Part shown: piece after piece, positions 56,303-64,000 of the stretch
Layout of the letters: the number at the start of each line of letters is the position of its first letter
How positions within the stretch are numbered: position 1 is the stretch's first letter
Origin: CAWARU01 sp963805795
GTDB taxonomy: Bacteria; Pseudomonadota; Gammaproteobacteria; UBA6186; Azoamicaceae
Assembly: GCA_963805795.1 (NCBI GenBank)
Contig: CAWDVG010000004.1
Span: 248,001-312,000, forward strand
DNA length: 64,000 nt
Direction: 5' to 3'
Program-made: the position numbers and the translations under genes
Notes under the pieces: model-generated
What the model saw: only the letters and a program-made list of their open reading frames with translations
Databases searched by the model: none
What the model was told of the DNA's origin: nothing

Positions 56303-57101
56303 GATGATAGGACGGAAAAAACTAGGCTATTGCAGGCCCTTATTAGAAGGCGGCAACCGAGTTATGACGGCCAATGTGGTAAAGGAGGTTGCACACCAGT
56401 GCGCCATCGATCCTGACTATACTCCACATCTCATTACATCATTAATTCAAGATAACTGGTTAACACCCCTTAAAAAGGGGCTATATAAACTTAGCCAGAC
56501 TACTGGGATCTCACCTATACATGAATTTGAGATCGCCATGCATCTCGTTAAGCCTGCCATGATCAGTTATTACTCTGCTTTTTATCACCATGGTTTAACC
56601 GATCAGGTACCAAAACGGGTTTATATTTCAACTTTAAAAGGTCATTCAATTCCTCATGAACAAGGCCAAACCAGGCGCGCAAAATTTAAGTTGGCAGATA
56701 TAGAATATCAGATAGTACAGCTAAAGGAAGAACGATACTATGGTGGGATCCAAGCCTGGAGAGGGGAAGGAGGTTTTAAGGTGGCAGATTTAGAACGTAC
56801 TTTAATTGAAGGATTTGCTAGCCCGCACTATTGCGGCGGTTTTAATGAAGTCATGCAAGGTCTTACGGAAGGTTTAGGGAAAGTAAATTTAGAAAAACTG
56901 ATTGATTATGCTTTACGCTGGGATATTGCCGTCAGTCGCAGAGTAGGATGGGCTCTGGAAGAATTGGGGATCGAAAACACAATATTAAGTCCTCTAGTAC
57001 ATCGAGAACGCGCTGGTTATCGACGTTTAGATCCTTCTCGTCCAGCTCAAGGCCATTATTCTAAACAATGGTTATTACAGATCAATTTATCAGGAGGGTA
57101 G
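56285..57101 (+). pseudogene. abiEi: AbiEi antitoxin, 1-nt frameshift near the start
   Basis: From the ATG at 56,285 the frame reads MGIQKVDDRTEKTRLLQALI. After that a one-base shift (extra A near 56,340) is needed to continue with GGNRVMTANVVKEVAHQ and the rest. The long frame (56,304-57,101, 265 codons) has the N-terminal winged-helix (MTANVVKEVAHQCAIDPDYTPHLITSLIQDNWLTPLKKGLY) and the AbiEi domain (MISYYSAFYHHGLTDQVPKRVYISTLKG; VADLERTLIEGF). A shorter protein could start at the ATG 56,364 (MTANVV) and keep most of the domain. A broken antitoxin beside an intact toxin would be expected to be harmful, so a working restart or a sequencing error is likely. Confidence 0.72.
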
Positions 57102-57105
57102 ATAA

Positions 57106-57990
57106 ATGTCTCTTAAACTTCGACTATTGAAAAAGCAGCAGGAGAAAAAAGCCAGCTGGAATATGATCGAGTTAGATTATGCTTTAAGCTGGATATTAGC
57201 GGCTATAGCAGCAGATCAACAATCTAAAGAAAATCTCATTTTTAAAGGAGGTACATGCCTTAAAAAATGTTATTTTGGTGAGCATTATCGTTTTAGCGAA
57301 GACCTTGACTTTCGTGGGGATCCGCAATTAACCGATCCATTTTTAGACGATTGTTTAGAACGAGTACTCTATGGTGCCAGCACACTCTCAGACCAAATGG
57401 GCGCTGGAATAGAATATAGCGCGGAGCCTTATTTAGAAAAACAAGCGCACCCTTTTAATCAGAGGGCTTATATCGTAAGAGCAAAATTTCCCTGGCACCG
57501 AACACCTCTGACCAAAATTAAATTGGAAATTAGTCGAGATGAGCATTTAGTTTATCCAACTGTTGAAAAACCGATATTACATGAATATGGCGAAATTCTG
57601 CCGCAACATATCAAAGTCTATGCTCTTGAAGAAATTTTAACCGAAAAATATCGAGGAATCTTACAAAATCAAGAGCGCTTGAAAATCAAAGGTTGGGTAC
57701 GATCAAGAGTACGAGACTTTTATGATTTATGGCGTATCTTAACCCAATTTAAAAATGAGGTGAATCTAGTAAATTTTAGAGAGGCATTTAATACAAAATG
57801 CAAACATAAGAGCATCCAGTTTGAAGATCCACAGCAATTCTTTATAAATCAAAACTATTTACAACTGATTAAGAGAGATTGGGATCAATTTTTAGAGGGA
57901 CTGCTTGAAAAGCTCCCTCCTTTTGAAACTACAATCGAAGAACTCAAAGCCTTAACTTGGCAAGTGTTTCGAGAACCTGTGTATGGTTAA
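57106..57990 (+). CDS. abiEii: AbiEii nucleotidyltransferase toxin
   Basis: A 294-aa protein. The nucleotidyltransferase motif LIFKGGTCLKKCYF (GGT 48-50) is followed by YRFSEDLDF (DLD 66-68), then KIKLEISRDE and the helical YALEEILTEKYRGILQ region with RVRDFYDLWRI. This is the AbiEii/AbiGii toxin family. Relatives transfer nucleotides to tRNA and cause growth arrest or phage abortive infection. The gene begins 4 nt after the antitoxin stop, with an AGGAGGG site, so the two are one operon. Confidence 0.9.
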   Translation: MSLKLRLLKKQQEKKASWNMIELDYALSWILAAIAADQQSKENLIFKGGTCLKKCYFGEHYRFSEDLDFRGDPQLTDPFLDDCLERVLYGASTLSDQMGAGIEYSAEPYLEKQAHPFNQRAYIVRAKFPWHRTPLTKIKLEISRDEHLVYPTVEKPILHEYGEILPQHIKVYALEEILTEKYRGILQNQERLKIKGWVRSRVRDFYDLWRILTQFKNEVNLVNFREAFNTKCKHKSIQFEDPQQFFINQNYLQLIKRDWDQFLEGLLEKLPPFETTIEELKALTWQVFREPVYG

Positions 57991-58261
57991 AGAGAAAAAA
58001 ATCTCACATCAAACTCTATATACGATTTACAATAAACATCGGCGGAAATATCGTAGTAATCCTGATTCAAGACAGATGTGTTGTATGTGGTCGACGAACA
58101 ACCCACCTGATTCTCTCACGGATACACAACAAATTTTCGATATTGAAAATGCATTTAACATCACAATTGAAGAAGATGAGGCGGTAGAAATATATGATAT
58201 GAACTTGGATGAAGCCATTGAAAAAATTATGGAAATGCAGAGAATGCAAAAAATAACTTGA
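57983..58261 (+). CDS. Small protein overlapping the AbiEii gene
   Basis: 92 aa, starting 8 nt before the toxin stop. A basic first half (HRRKYRSNPDSRQMCCMWST) and an acidic second half (EEDEAVEIYDMNLDEAIEKI) give it a strongly two-sided charge. The overlap, the good codon pattern and a plausible GTGTATGG start region suggest a third gene of the operon. No family recognised. Confidence 0.6.
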   Translation: MVKEKKISHQTLYTIYNKHRRKYRSNPDSRQMCCMWSTNNPPDSLTDTQQIFDIENAFNITIEEDEAVEIYDMNLDEAIEKIMEMQRMQKIT

Positions 58262-58425
58262 TGTAAAATTGTATTATACAAATTTAAAACCTAAAAAAAC
58301 AAGATAGAGATACAATTCTGCCACAGCTGTTGCAGAGTTGTAATTATATAATTTAAGCATTATGGATATATAGAACCTTACATCCTATGGGGAATAACAT
58401 ACACTGTTTTTTACAGGTTAGCTAA

Positions 58426-60321
58426 TTATAGGAAAACCCCTGTTCTAGAATTAACTGCGGCCCCAGGTGTTACAACTGGGGTTGCATCTGCAGCCCTCGC
58501 CATTGGGGTGAAGGTGACATTGCCATTGATTGGCCACAGATATTCTAAAATATTATTACAGTTTGAGCTACTCAGATTAGTAGTAGAATCAATAATCTCT
58601 TGAAATCTATCCTTAAACTGAAATTCTGGCTTAGATAATAGCGTCTCTAAAAAGGGATTGGGTATAAAAGAAGCACCCCCTTGCATAACAAGGTATGTTG
58701 CCATAGTTTGAGTAACATCGGGGTCATTACAAGCTTCAATCAAACTGGTTCCGGCGAAAGAACCTCGCAAGGTATTGACATCGGCTTCGTCTGACAGAGA
58801 ACAATTGTGCCTTGCTTCAATATCTCTATCGGGATCAATTGTCATGCAAATCATAATATCTCTTTGTGTCTGGGGTGGTAAAGCACAATAATCTAAGGGT
58901 GTCCTCCCCTCATTATCCATAATATTGATGTCTGCACCCCTTGTGACTGTAGCTTTAAATAAGCTGTGTTTTTTGTAAAGTGCAAGATAATGTAGTGCAG
59001 TGCAACCTTGATCATCCTGCGCGTTAAGCTCCAAGTCTCCGTTAGATAATATTGCTAAAAAAACAGCATCCGCAGTTTGTTCGAAATCAGCTCTATCACT
59101 GTTGGTTTTCATATCCACCACAGATGATGCTGTGCCCGCTCTATCCCACCTTCTTGGAACAGCTGTCTTAGCAGCGATAATAAGGGCTGTTTTCCCTTCC
59201 ATATCCTTCCGATTAAAATCTATTCCCCCAGGAAAAGCCTCTACAACTTTCAAAGCTCGATAGTGTGTTTCATTCGCAATAAGAACGTTGATTATTGGAT
59301 TGTCATCATCACCACTGGCGTAAGAATCGGGACTAAAGTTAAGTTCATCAAGGATTTTTTTTAATTCTACCCCAGATTTATCTTTGACTATTTGATCAAA
59401 TTTACTAGATGATGGTGCTTCATAAAAGTTTATCTCTCTCTGACCTTTAAAATTAATCTGATGTCGAAACCGAAACCGCATATGTTGACCACCCGGACCA
59501 ATCTCTGGGGTAGAGCATATTGTTTTACGCGCTTCGAATATTCTCAATTTTATGTCATGATTATATCTAGGGTCGTTAAACATAAAATTATTTAGAGTTT
59601 TAATACTGGTGTTTTTTACAAAAGCTTCAGTCACTGCCTTTTCTTCTGCTTCACTAATTTCCTTAGTGCAATGTAATAGAAGAAAAGTAACCCTATTCGC
59701 TTGAAGAATTTTGATGGCGGCTGTAGCAGTGATTTGTTTGGTCGATTGCTTATCATTATGAATGAACAACCTATCAATTGTTTGGCTTTGAGCTAACTCG
59801 AATACCATCCCATCTTCCACTTCGCAATTAAACAAGGCCAAATGTTTTAACGGTAAATGTCTTAGACCTTGTATTGTAGCCATAACCACAGGGATATCTA
59901 CAAAATGTATTGCTCTTAATTGAATCTTCTTGGTAATAATACCATGTAAACGTTTTCTTAATGCTTCACTGTAAATTTCTTCACCGGAAGCAGAGAGAGC
60001 TACACAGCGATCATTTTTTTCTAGAGCATCCAAAATTGCGTGAATATTTTCTTCCGAAATATCTACTTTTCTTAGTTTATCTAAGTCAATAGTTGGTTCT
60101 GTTCCGGAATTTATTTTGTGAAGAATTTGTTTAAGGGTCAGAGATCTTCTCATCCTTACACGAGCTTGCATTGCCTCCTCAGACGCCGATAATTTTGGGT
60201 CTCTTCTAAGAGTTAATTTATCCAAATTTTTCGTAGTGCTCATAGGGCCTTTAGTAGTAGAGGAATTTTCTTTAGATGCTTTAGCATTCTCTGCTATTAC
60301 ATGGGCTGGTGTGGTTGCCAT
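58426..60321 (-). CDS. Ankyrin-repeat protein with LRR-like N-terminus
   Basis: A 631-aa protein; AAAGGAAA precedes the ATG. Residues about 75-260 hold loosely leucine-rich units (LRAIHFVDIPVVMATIQGLRHLPLKHLALFNCEV). Residues about 375-500 hold ankyrin repeats (DMEGKTALIIAAKTAV; DDQGCTALHYLALYKKHSLF; DNEGRTPLDYCALPP). No signal peptide or membrane span. Ankyrin proteins with extra eukaryote-like modules are typical Legionellales effectors; secretion is unproven here. Sole large gene, with the AbiE operon, between att sites 2 and 3. Confidence 0.75.
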   Translation of the reverse strand: MATTPAHVIAENAKASKENSSTTKGPMSTTKNLDKLTLRRDPKLSASEEAMQARVRMRRSLTLKQILHKINSGTEPTIDLDKLRKVDISEENIHAILDALEKNDRCVALSASGEEIYSEALRKRLHGIITKKIQLRAIHFVDIPVVMATIQGLRHLPLKHLALFNCEVEDGMVFELAQSQTIDRLFIHNDKQSTKQITATAAIKILQANRVTFLLLHCTKEISEAEEKAVTEAFVKNTSIKTLNNFMFNDPRYNHDIKLRIFEARKTICSTPEIGPGGQHMRFRFRHQINFKGQREINFYEAPSSSKFDQIVKDKSGVELKKILDELNFSPDSYASGDDDNPIINVLIANETHYRALKVVEAFPGGIDFNRKDMEGKTALIIAAKTAVPRRWDRAGTASSVVDMKTNSDRADFEQTADAVFLAILSNGDLELNAQDDQGCTALHYLALYKKHSLFKATVTRGADINIMDNEGRTPLDYCALPPQTQRDIMICMTIDPDRDIEARHNCSLSDEADVNTLRGSFAGTSLIEACNDPDVTQTMATYLVMQGGASFIPNPFLETLLSKPEFQFKDRFQEIIDSTTNLSSSNCNNILEYLWPINGNVTFTPMARAADATPVVTPGAAVNSRTGVFL

Positions 60322-60923
60322 TTTCCTTTCTCCATATGATCGAAATTAATTGAATAAAATTGTCTTACGAATCGCTGATATATTTTATTCGTGCGAATTT
60401 GGTTAAAAATTTCAGCATATACACTCACATCTTCAGAAGCATCATAACATAAAAAAACTTTCTTTTCTCTCTAAAATACGCATTTGACCTCTTTATATTG
60501 AATAGCCAATTATAATTTTATTATATTCGGCTACTCATCAAAAAATCTGTAATTAAAAACAGTTTGTACCTTTTGTGCCTAAATACTCATTATTTTAATT
60601 AGGAACCATGTAAAAAAAGTAGGAATTGTTAGTTACAACTCATTATCTTTTGGTTATGAAACCTAAGCATTGGATCTTAAAAAATGACTACAATGAGTAC
60701 CGGGTTATTACCCAGGTGCTCCTCTATTTTTAAATGACATATCAAGAAATAATAAGTAAATTTTTACTATTTTTGCATTTTTATTGCATAAAATTGTATA
60801 ATTTTTGGTGGAATTTAGAGAAGTAAGACAACCTAATGCCCACAAAATCCCCACAATTGGAAATTATGCTTAACAGACAAAATCAATTTTTAGCTGTAAC
60901 ATCTTGATTTCACTACAAAAATC
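60322..60923. other. Intergenic, with arm-like sequence at its right end
   Basis: AT-rich promoter side of the ankyrin gene. From 60,838 it contains CCCACAAAATCCCCACAATT and AGCTGTAACATCTTGATTT, the same order of motifs as left of IS481 copies 1 and 2. Here it runs straight into att site 3 without an IS. No gene is seen. Confidence 0.5.
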
Positions 60924-60972
60924 TGGCGCGCCCGGACCGATTCGAACGGCCGACCGCCTGGTTCGTAGCCAG
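60924..60972 (-). repeat. tRNA-Arg(ACG) 3'-half fragment, putative att site 3
   Basis: Identical to the fragment at 28,987 over the anticodon arm, T-arm and acceptor end. No D-arm follows. No IS lies beside it, so it shows what the uninterrupted junction looks like. The region to 61,325 to its right has CTCGCTACCTATCACTAACT and no gene. Confidence 0.85.
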
Positions 60973-61325
60973 CTGATGGGTTTTTAACCACTTGATTTTT
61001 ATCAAAATTTTCGACTGACAGGCTCGCTACCTATCACTAACTTTGCTGTACTGTGCAGCACTCATGGCCCCAAATTGGCCACAAGAAATAAACTGATGTC
61101 ATGCCTACAACATGCACCACTTTTCATGACTCATTCAGTCGCGTAATACTATTCAAGTGGCATTTTAACCCGTTTACCCTAGAGCACTAATATACCACAA
61201 GGTCAAGAATCACTAAGGGGGTGGATTATAAGTCCACCAAAGACCGCTTTTAAACCATATATCTCTAGTACGGACAAAAACTGAATTAGACCGTGTAGAT
61301 GGGCTAAAGCAACATAAACAGTTAA

Positions 61326-62051
61326 ATGACTAATGTTAGTAGAAAAAATTTACCTAACGCAACTACGCATAATCCCATGTTACTTGAGGTGCCTTTTGAT
61401 TTACAGACAGCCCGGGGGTTCTATCTGCGTAATCTTCGAATTGACTACGACTATGATACACATCAGAAGCAAATTGAAATTATCGCTAGTCAGATGGAAT
61501 CGAAACAATATGCAGAATATTTAGACAGAATAAAAGTTTCACGAGATATCTCAAATTCTGTAATAGCTATAAGTAGTATAGCCACCGCAACTGGTTCAAT
61601 GATAGGAGCAACGGTTACTTATGTTGCCGCTATGCCCCCCACTCCTACTCTGTCTAACTCAGCAGCCAATACTTGGGTTATGAATACTACTCCTAATGGC
61701 GGAACAGCCGCAGCCAATACTGCCACAGCGGCTTTTTCAAATACTGCTGCTAGCGCTCCAATGACAGTACCCAAGCCATTTACTCTTCATTATGAACAAC
61801 ATTGTAGGGCATATATCCATGAGGTTGTAGGAAATAGATTTAAAGCATTAGAATGCTTAAAAAGATCATTAGACTTTGGAAATATTGAATCTAAAAGAAG
61901 ATACGATATTCTTGTTCCTATGTGGGATTTTCAAAGGACAGTTCGCGAAGCTAATTTAAACAACTATCTCCCACCACAATCACTACAAGATCTGGTTGTA
62001 GAATACTATTTTGATGAAGCAGCTGAACCCAAAGGACTCGTTTTTTCATAA
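61326..62051 (+). CDS. Hypothetical protein with low-complexity centre
   Basis: A 241-aa protein. N-terminal 70 residues are helical and polar. A hydrophobic stretch (SVIAISSIATATGSMIGATV, about 78-103) may be a membrane span. An Ala/Thr/Asn/Pro-rich linker (about 105-155) leads to a helical end (HCRAYIHEVVGNRFKALECL; DFGNIESKRRYDIL) with a Sel1/TPR feel. The ribosome site is weak. No family recognised. Confidence 0.5.
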   Translation: MTNVSRKNLPNATTHNPMLLEVPFDLQTARGFYLRNLRIDYDYDTHQKQIEIIASQMESKQYAEYLDRIKVSRDISNSVIAISSIATATGSMIGATVTYVAAMPPTPTLSNSAANTWVMNTTPNGGTAAANTATAAFSNTAASAPMTVPKPFTLHYEQHCRAYIHEVVGNRFKALECLKRSLDFGNIESKRRYDILVPMWDFQRTVREANLNNYLPPQSLQDLVVEYYFDEAAEPKGLVFS

Positions 62052-62094
62052 TTAAGGAAATCAACAATATTTATAGCGTTGCAGAGCAAGGATA

Positions 62095-62256
62095 ATGTCA
62101 AGTAAACTTATTGCATCGGGATGTGTTATAGGTATGACTTTATTGGATGCCGCGTTTGGTTTTGCTATTGAAGCATTCGTTGCAGCTGCCTCAAGTCAAC
62201 CTACCACAATTATTTTTCAACAATCTCAATTCATGCAAACCAAAAATCCTTTTTAG
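62095..62256 (+). pseudogene. Truncated paralogue of the hydrophobic-hairpin protein
   Basis: 53 codons (AAGGA just upstream): FGFAIEAFVAAASSQPTTII, then FQQSQF and a stop. The protein at 25,422-25,988 has FAIEAFVAIAGGEAAAIIFQ at the same place, so they share ancestry. Only the first span is left, and the end overlaps the convergent DUF4238 gene. Confidence 0.6.
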
Positions 62257-63094
62257 TATTTACATTTACTATAAAATGCTCATTACAAAAGAAGCGAGTT
62301 CTTCTGTTGAATTCATCCACCATTTCTTCATTAGCCTCTACATATGAATATTTACATGATTCTCTCAAAACATTGCTCCAGAAAAAAATTGCAAGTCGCT
62401 TTGGTGAGATAGGCAAAGTAATTTCAATACTTGGACAGCCAAGCGCAGGATATTCACTAGTATATAGAGGATCGAAAATTACACATGGATGATCAGAAGT
62501 AATAAACCCAGGATGGGTAGTTGTACATACGATATGCATATTCATTTTCACTAAAATTTTCGATGTAATTTCTGAAGCTGGAAATAATATACTCTGAATC
62601 GGCTCACTCACTATTTTTATTACTTCTCCACGGCTCAATGAATTCTCTCCACTTGACTTTCGTAGCGGTAACAGTGCTGAAAAAGAATTTTCAGCCTGAT
62701 CATTCATTACATTTAAAATATGTTCCCACTGATTTTTTTCATTATCCCTGTAGACTTTGGTTCGGTATCGCATTACTGAAATAAATACTACCAAAGCTGA
62801 TATGTCTTCACTTGTTAAATCTTGACTTGAGTCCACTTTACTTCGAACTTTACTGAAATCTTTTTCAATGATAGCCAATCTTTTCTCGAGCGTTATATCT
62901 CTTGATCCACCAGGCCCTTCTTTGGTATAAAAATCAGATTCACAAAACATACTATTTTTAGGGGATTTAGTTCCATACAAACTACCGTCTTTAGCATAAA
63001 CCCAAATTTGACCTTCTCGACCTTTTGGCAGGTCTAGATCAACCCAAGCTTTAAGATAAGATGCCGGATTCCAATGTTGATTTTTATTTTCCAT
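62231..63094 (-). CDS. DUF4238 protein
   Basis: A 287-aa protein. It starts MENKNQHWNPASYLKAWVD, the NQHWxPxxYLxxF opening of DUF4238, and continues with CESDFYT, LVVFISVMRYRT and ITSDHPCVIFDP, all hallmarks of that family. Function unknown; DUF4238 genes frequently occur in islands and next to defence genes. Its start overlaps the DUF2971 gene by 11 nt, so they are a coupled pair. Confidence 0.85.
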   Translation of the reverse strand: MENKNQHWNPASYLKAWVDLDLPKGREGQIWVYAKDGSLYGTKSPKNSMFCESDFYTKEGPGGSRDITLEKRLAIIEKDFSKVRSKVDSSQDLTSEDISALVVFISVMRYRTKVYRDNEKNQWEHILNVMNDQAENSFSALLPLRKSSGENSLSRGEVIKIVSEPIQSILFPASEITSKILVKMNMHIVCTTTHPGFITSDHPCVIFDPLYTSEYPALGCPSIEITLPISPKRLAIFFWSNVLRESCKYSYVEANEEMVDEFNRRTRFFCNEHFIVNVNTKKDFWFA

Positions 63095-63944
63095 GGTAAT
63101 CTTCGCACAATAAATTATTTCTAATGCCAGATTTTTTTATTATAATATTATTTAATTCTTCCTGTGAAAAATACCTTCTCAATTTTGAATATATTTTCTC
63201 CTTTGTTGCTTCAAGATTATTATTTGCTCCTATCAAAATTTCCCTAACATGCATTAAAGAAAAAGGATCACTCAAAAGATAGGGGTTATATTCATTATCA
63301 TAAAATATTAAATCATCAGATATCCTAAGATCCTCAGATATGCCAATATCCTGTGTATAAAGCCTATATTCATTCTCAATCACATAACATTCATTAAGCG
63401 TTTTTGGTAACTGTGGTATCAGTTTCGAATAAACATCTATAATGCATTCCTGATATTTTTTAGGATCGTCTACCTTATCTAGATGAATAAGAATTTTTGA
63501 AACAGAGTCTGCAAGCTTATAAAGAGTTTCCTTTCCATAAGATACTTTCATTATGCCATTAAAGGGAATATTTCTATCCCATGAATAGGGCTTCTCTTCC
63601 AAATATCCTTTATCCAACCGTATAGCAAAACCATTTTTTTTCCCACCAAATCTTTTCCATAATTCAGGATCGTCTTCGCTTAAAGAAAATGATAAGGTAA
63701 AAAATCTTAATTTTTCTACATAATATTCGAAGCATTTGCCAAACGTCTCCAATTCTCCTAGTGGGTATTTTAATTTTTTGTTCCAATATTTAATTCGATC
63801 CCGTAATACACACATAGACTCAGAAACTTCGTCATTTTTATCAAGATACATCCTTAATTTTTTTTCCTTTACGATATTAACTAAGTTATCCAGATAGTGT
63901 GTATAATGATACACATCTGTAATCAATGACTGGTGGAACGACAA
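63084..63944 (-). CDS. DUF2971 protein
   Basis: A 286-aa protein from a TTG (AGGAAAAG about 11 nt upstream; no in-frame ATG nearby). The first strand YHYTHYLDNLVNIVKEKKLR and the core FSLSEDDPELWKRFGGKKNG (FSxxxDxxxMWxxYxxxxxGFAI) define DUF2971. Members are linked to prophage and defence islands, function unknown. First gene of the two-gene leftward operon with DUF4238. To its right, 63,945-64,000 holds only the edge of the window. Confidence 0.82.
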   Translation of the reverse strand: MSFHQSLITDVYHYTHYLDNLVNIVKEKKLRMYLDKNDEVSESMCVLRDRIKYWNKKLKYPLGELETFGKCFEYYVEKLRFFTLSFSLSEDDPELWKRFGGKKNGFAIRLDKGYLEEKPYSWDRNIPFNGIMKVSYGKETLYKLADSVSKILIHLDKVDDPKKYQECIIDVYSKLIPQLPKTLNECYVIENEYRLYTQDIGISEDLRISDDLIFYDNEYNPYLLSDPFSLMHVREILIGANNNLEATKEKIYSKLRRYFSQEELNNIIIKKSGIRNNLLCEDYHGK

Positions 63945-64000
63945 TGACGCGTTCTTTTCCTATCTGATAAAACAAAGACAAGCCCATCAGCACATTGAGA

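Noticed and set aside
63909..64000. Open plus-strand frame (DWWNDNDAFFSYLIKQ) running off the right edge
   Set aside because: No start codon in the window and it overlaps the DUF2971 start; too short to judge.

Overview
The window is AT-rich gammaproteobacterial DNA. It most likely comes from an intracellular or amoeba/host-associated member of the Legionellales (a Coxiella/Legionella/Berkiella-like organism). This placement is an inference. It rests on an ArgR-controlled arginine ABC transporter, several eukaryote-like proteins (a U-box protein, a giant leucine-rich-repeat/Sel1 protein, an ankyrin protein), many broken genes, and an ICE-type island with IS481, ISNCY, IS1111 and ISAs1 elements.

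Left part (1-19,554), mostly chromosomal. It holds a stop-interrupted P-loop kinase, two AAA_28-type ATPases, a frameshifted flavin amine oxidase, an exported S9 peptidase (with a C-terminal scrap of a second copy), a LysM/YkuD L,D-transpeptidase, a cytidine deaminase with a signal peptide, a YddA/SbmA-like ABC transporter, a PAS-LuxR regulator, a sulfotransferase, a methyltransferase, a HAD-Nudix pair, and a fused remnant of an SDR and an alpha/beta hydrolase. A complete arginine uptake operon (ATPase, binding protein, two permeases) diverges from argR, with two ARG boxes between them.

Middle part (19,744-27,332), accessory and decaying. It holds small alanine-rich proteins, a DUF2975-XRE pair with a palindromic operator, a truncated transposase, and a cluster of membrane/eukaryote-like proteins that includes a U-box gene with a stop at codon 16. 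Scraps of defence-type genes (TIGR02391-like, DUF1016-like) and a tyrosine recombinase tail follow.

Right part (27,333-63,944), an array of integrated elements. Three direct copies of the 3' half of tRNA-Arg(ACG), at 28,987, 56,037 and 60,924, look like attachment sites. They delimit a 27-kb module and a 4.9-kb module. The 27-kb module carries a serine protease, an ISNCY element, the LRR-Sel1 giant, ardA, an Rpn nuclease, a MobF relaxase/helicase/TOPRIM protein that has lost its relaxase domain, and an AlbA_2 ATPase. The 4.9-kb module carries an AbiE toxin-antitoxin operon plus an ankyrin protein. Nearly identical IS481 copies sit immediately left of the first two sites. ardA is split by a 6,410-bp element with a perfect 10-bp target duplication. 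Its arms are inverted IS1111-type elements, and its cargo is a reverse transcriptase and a 460-aa protein of unknown function. The right edge holds a DUF4238-DUF2971 gene pair.

The best candidates for something new are the RT-carrying element inside ardA, the tandem tRNA-Arg attachment array, the interrupted U-box gene, and the AbiE operon with a third overlapping gene. All family names were assigned by reading motifs. No database search was run.
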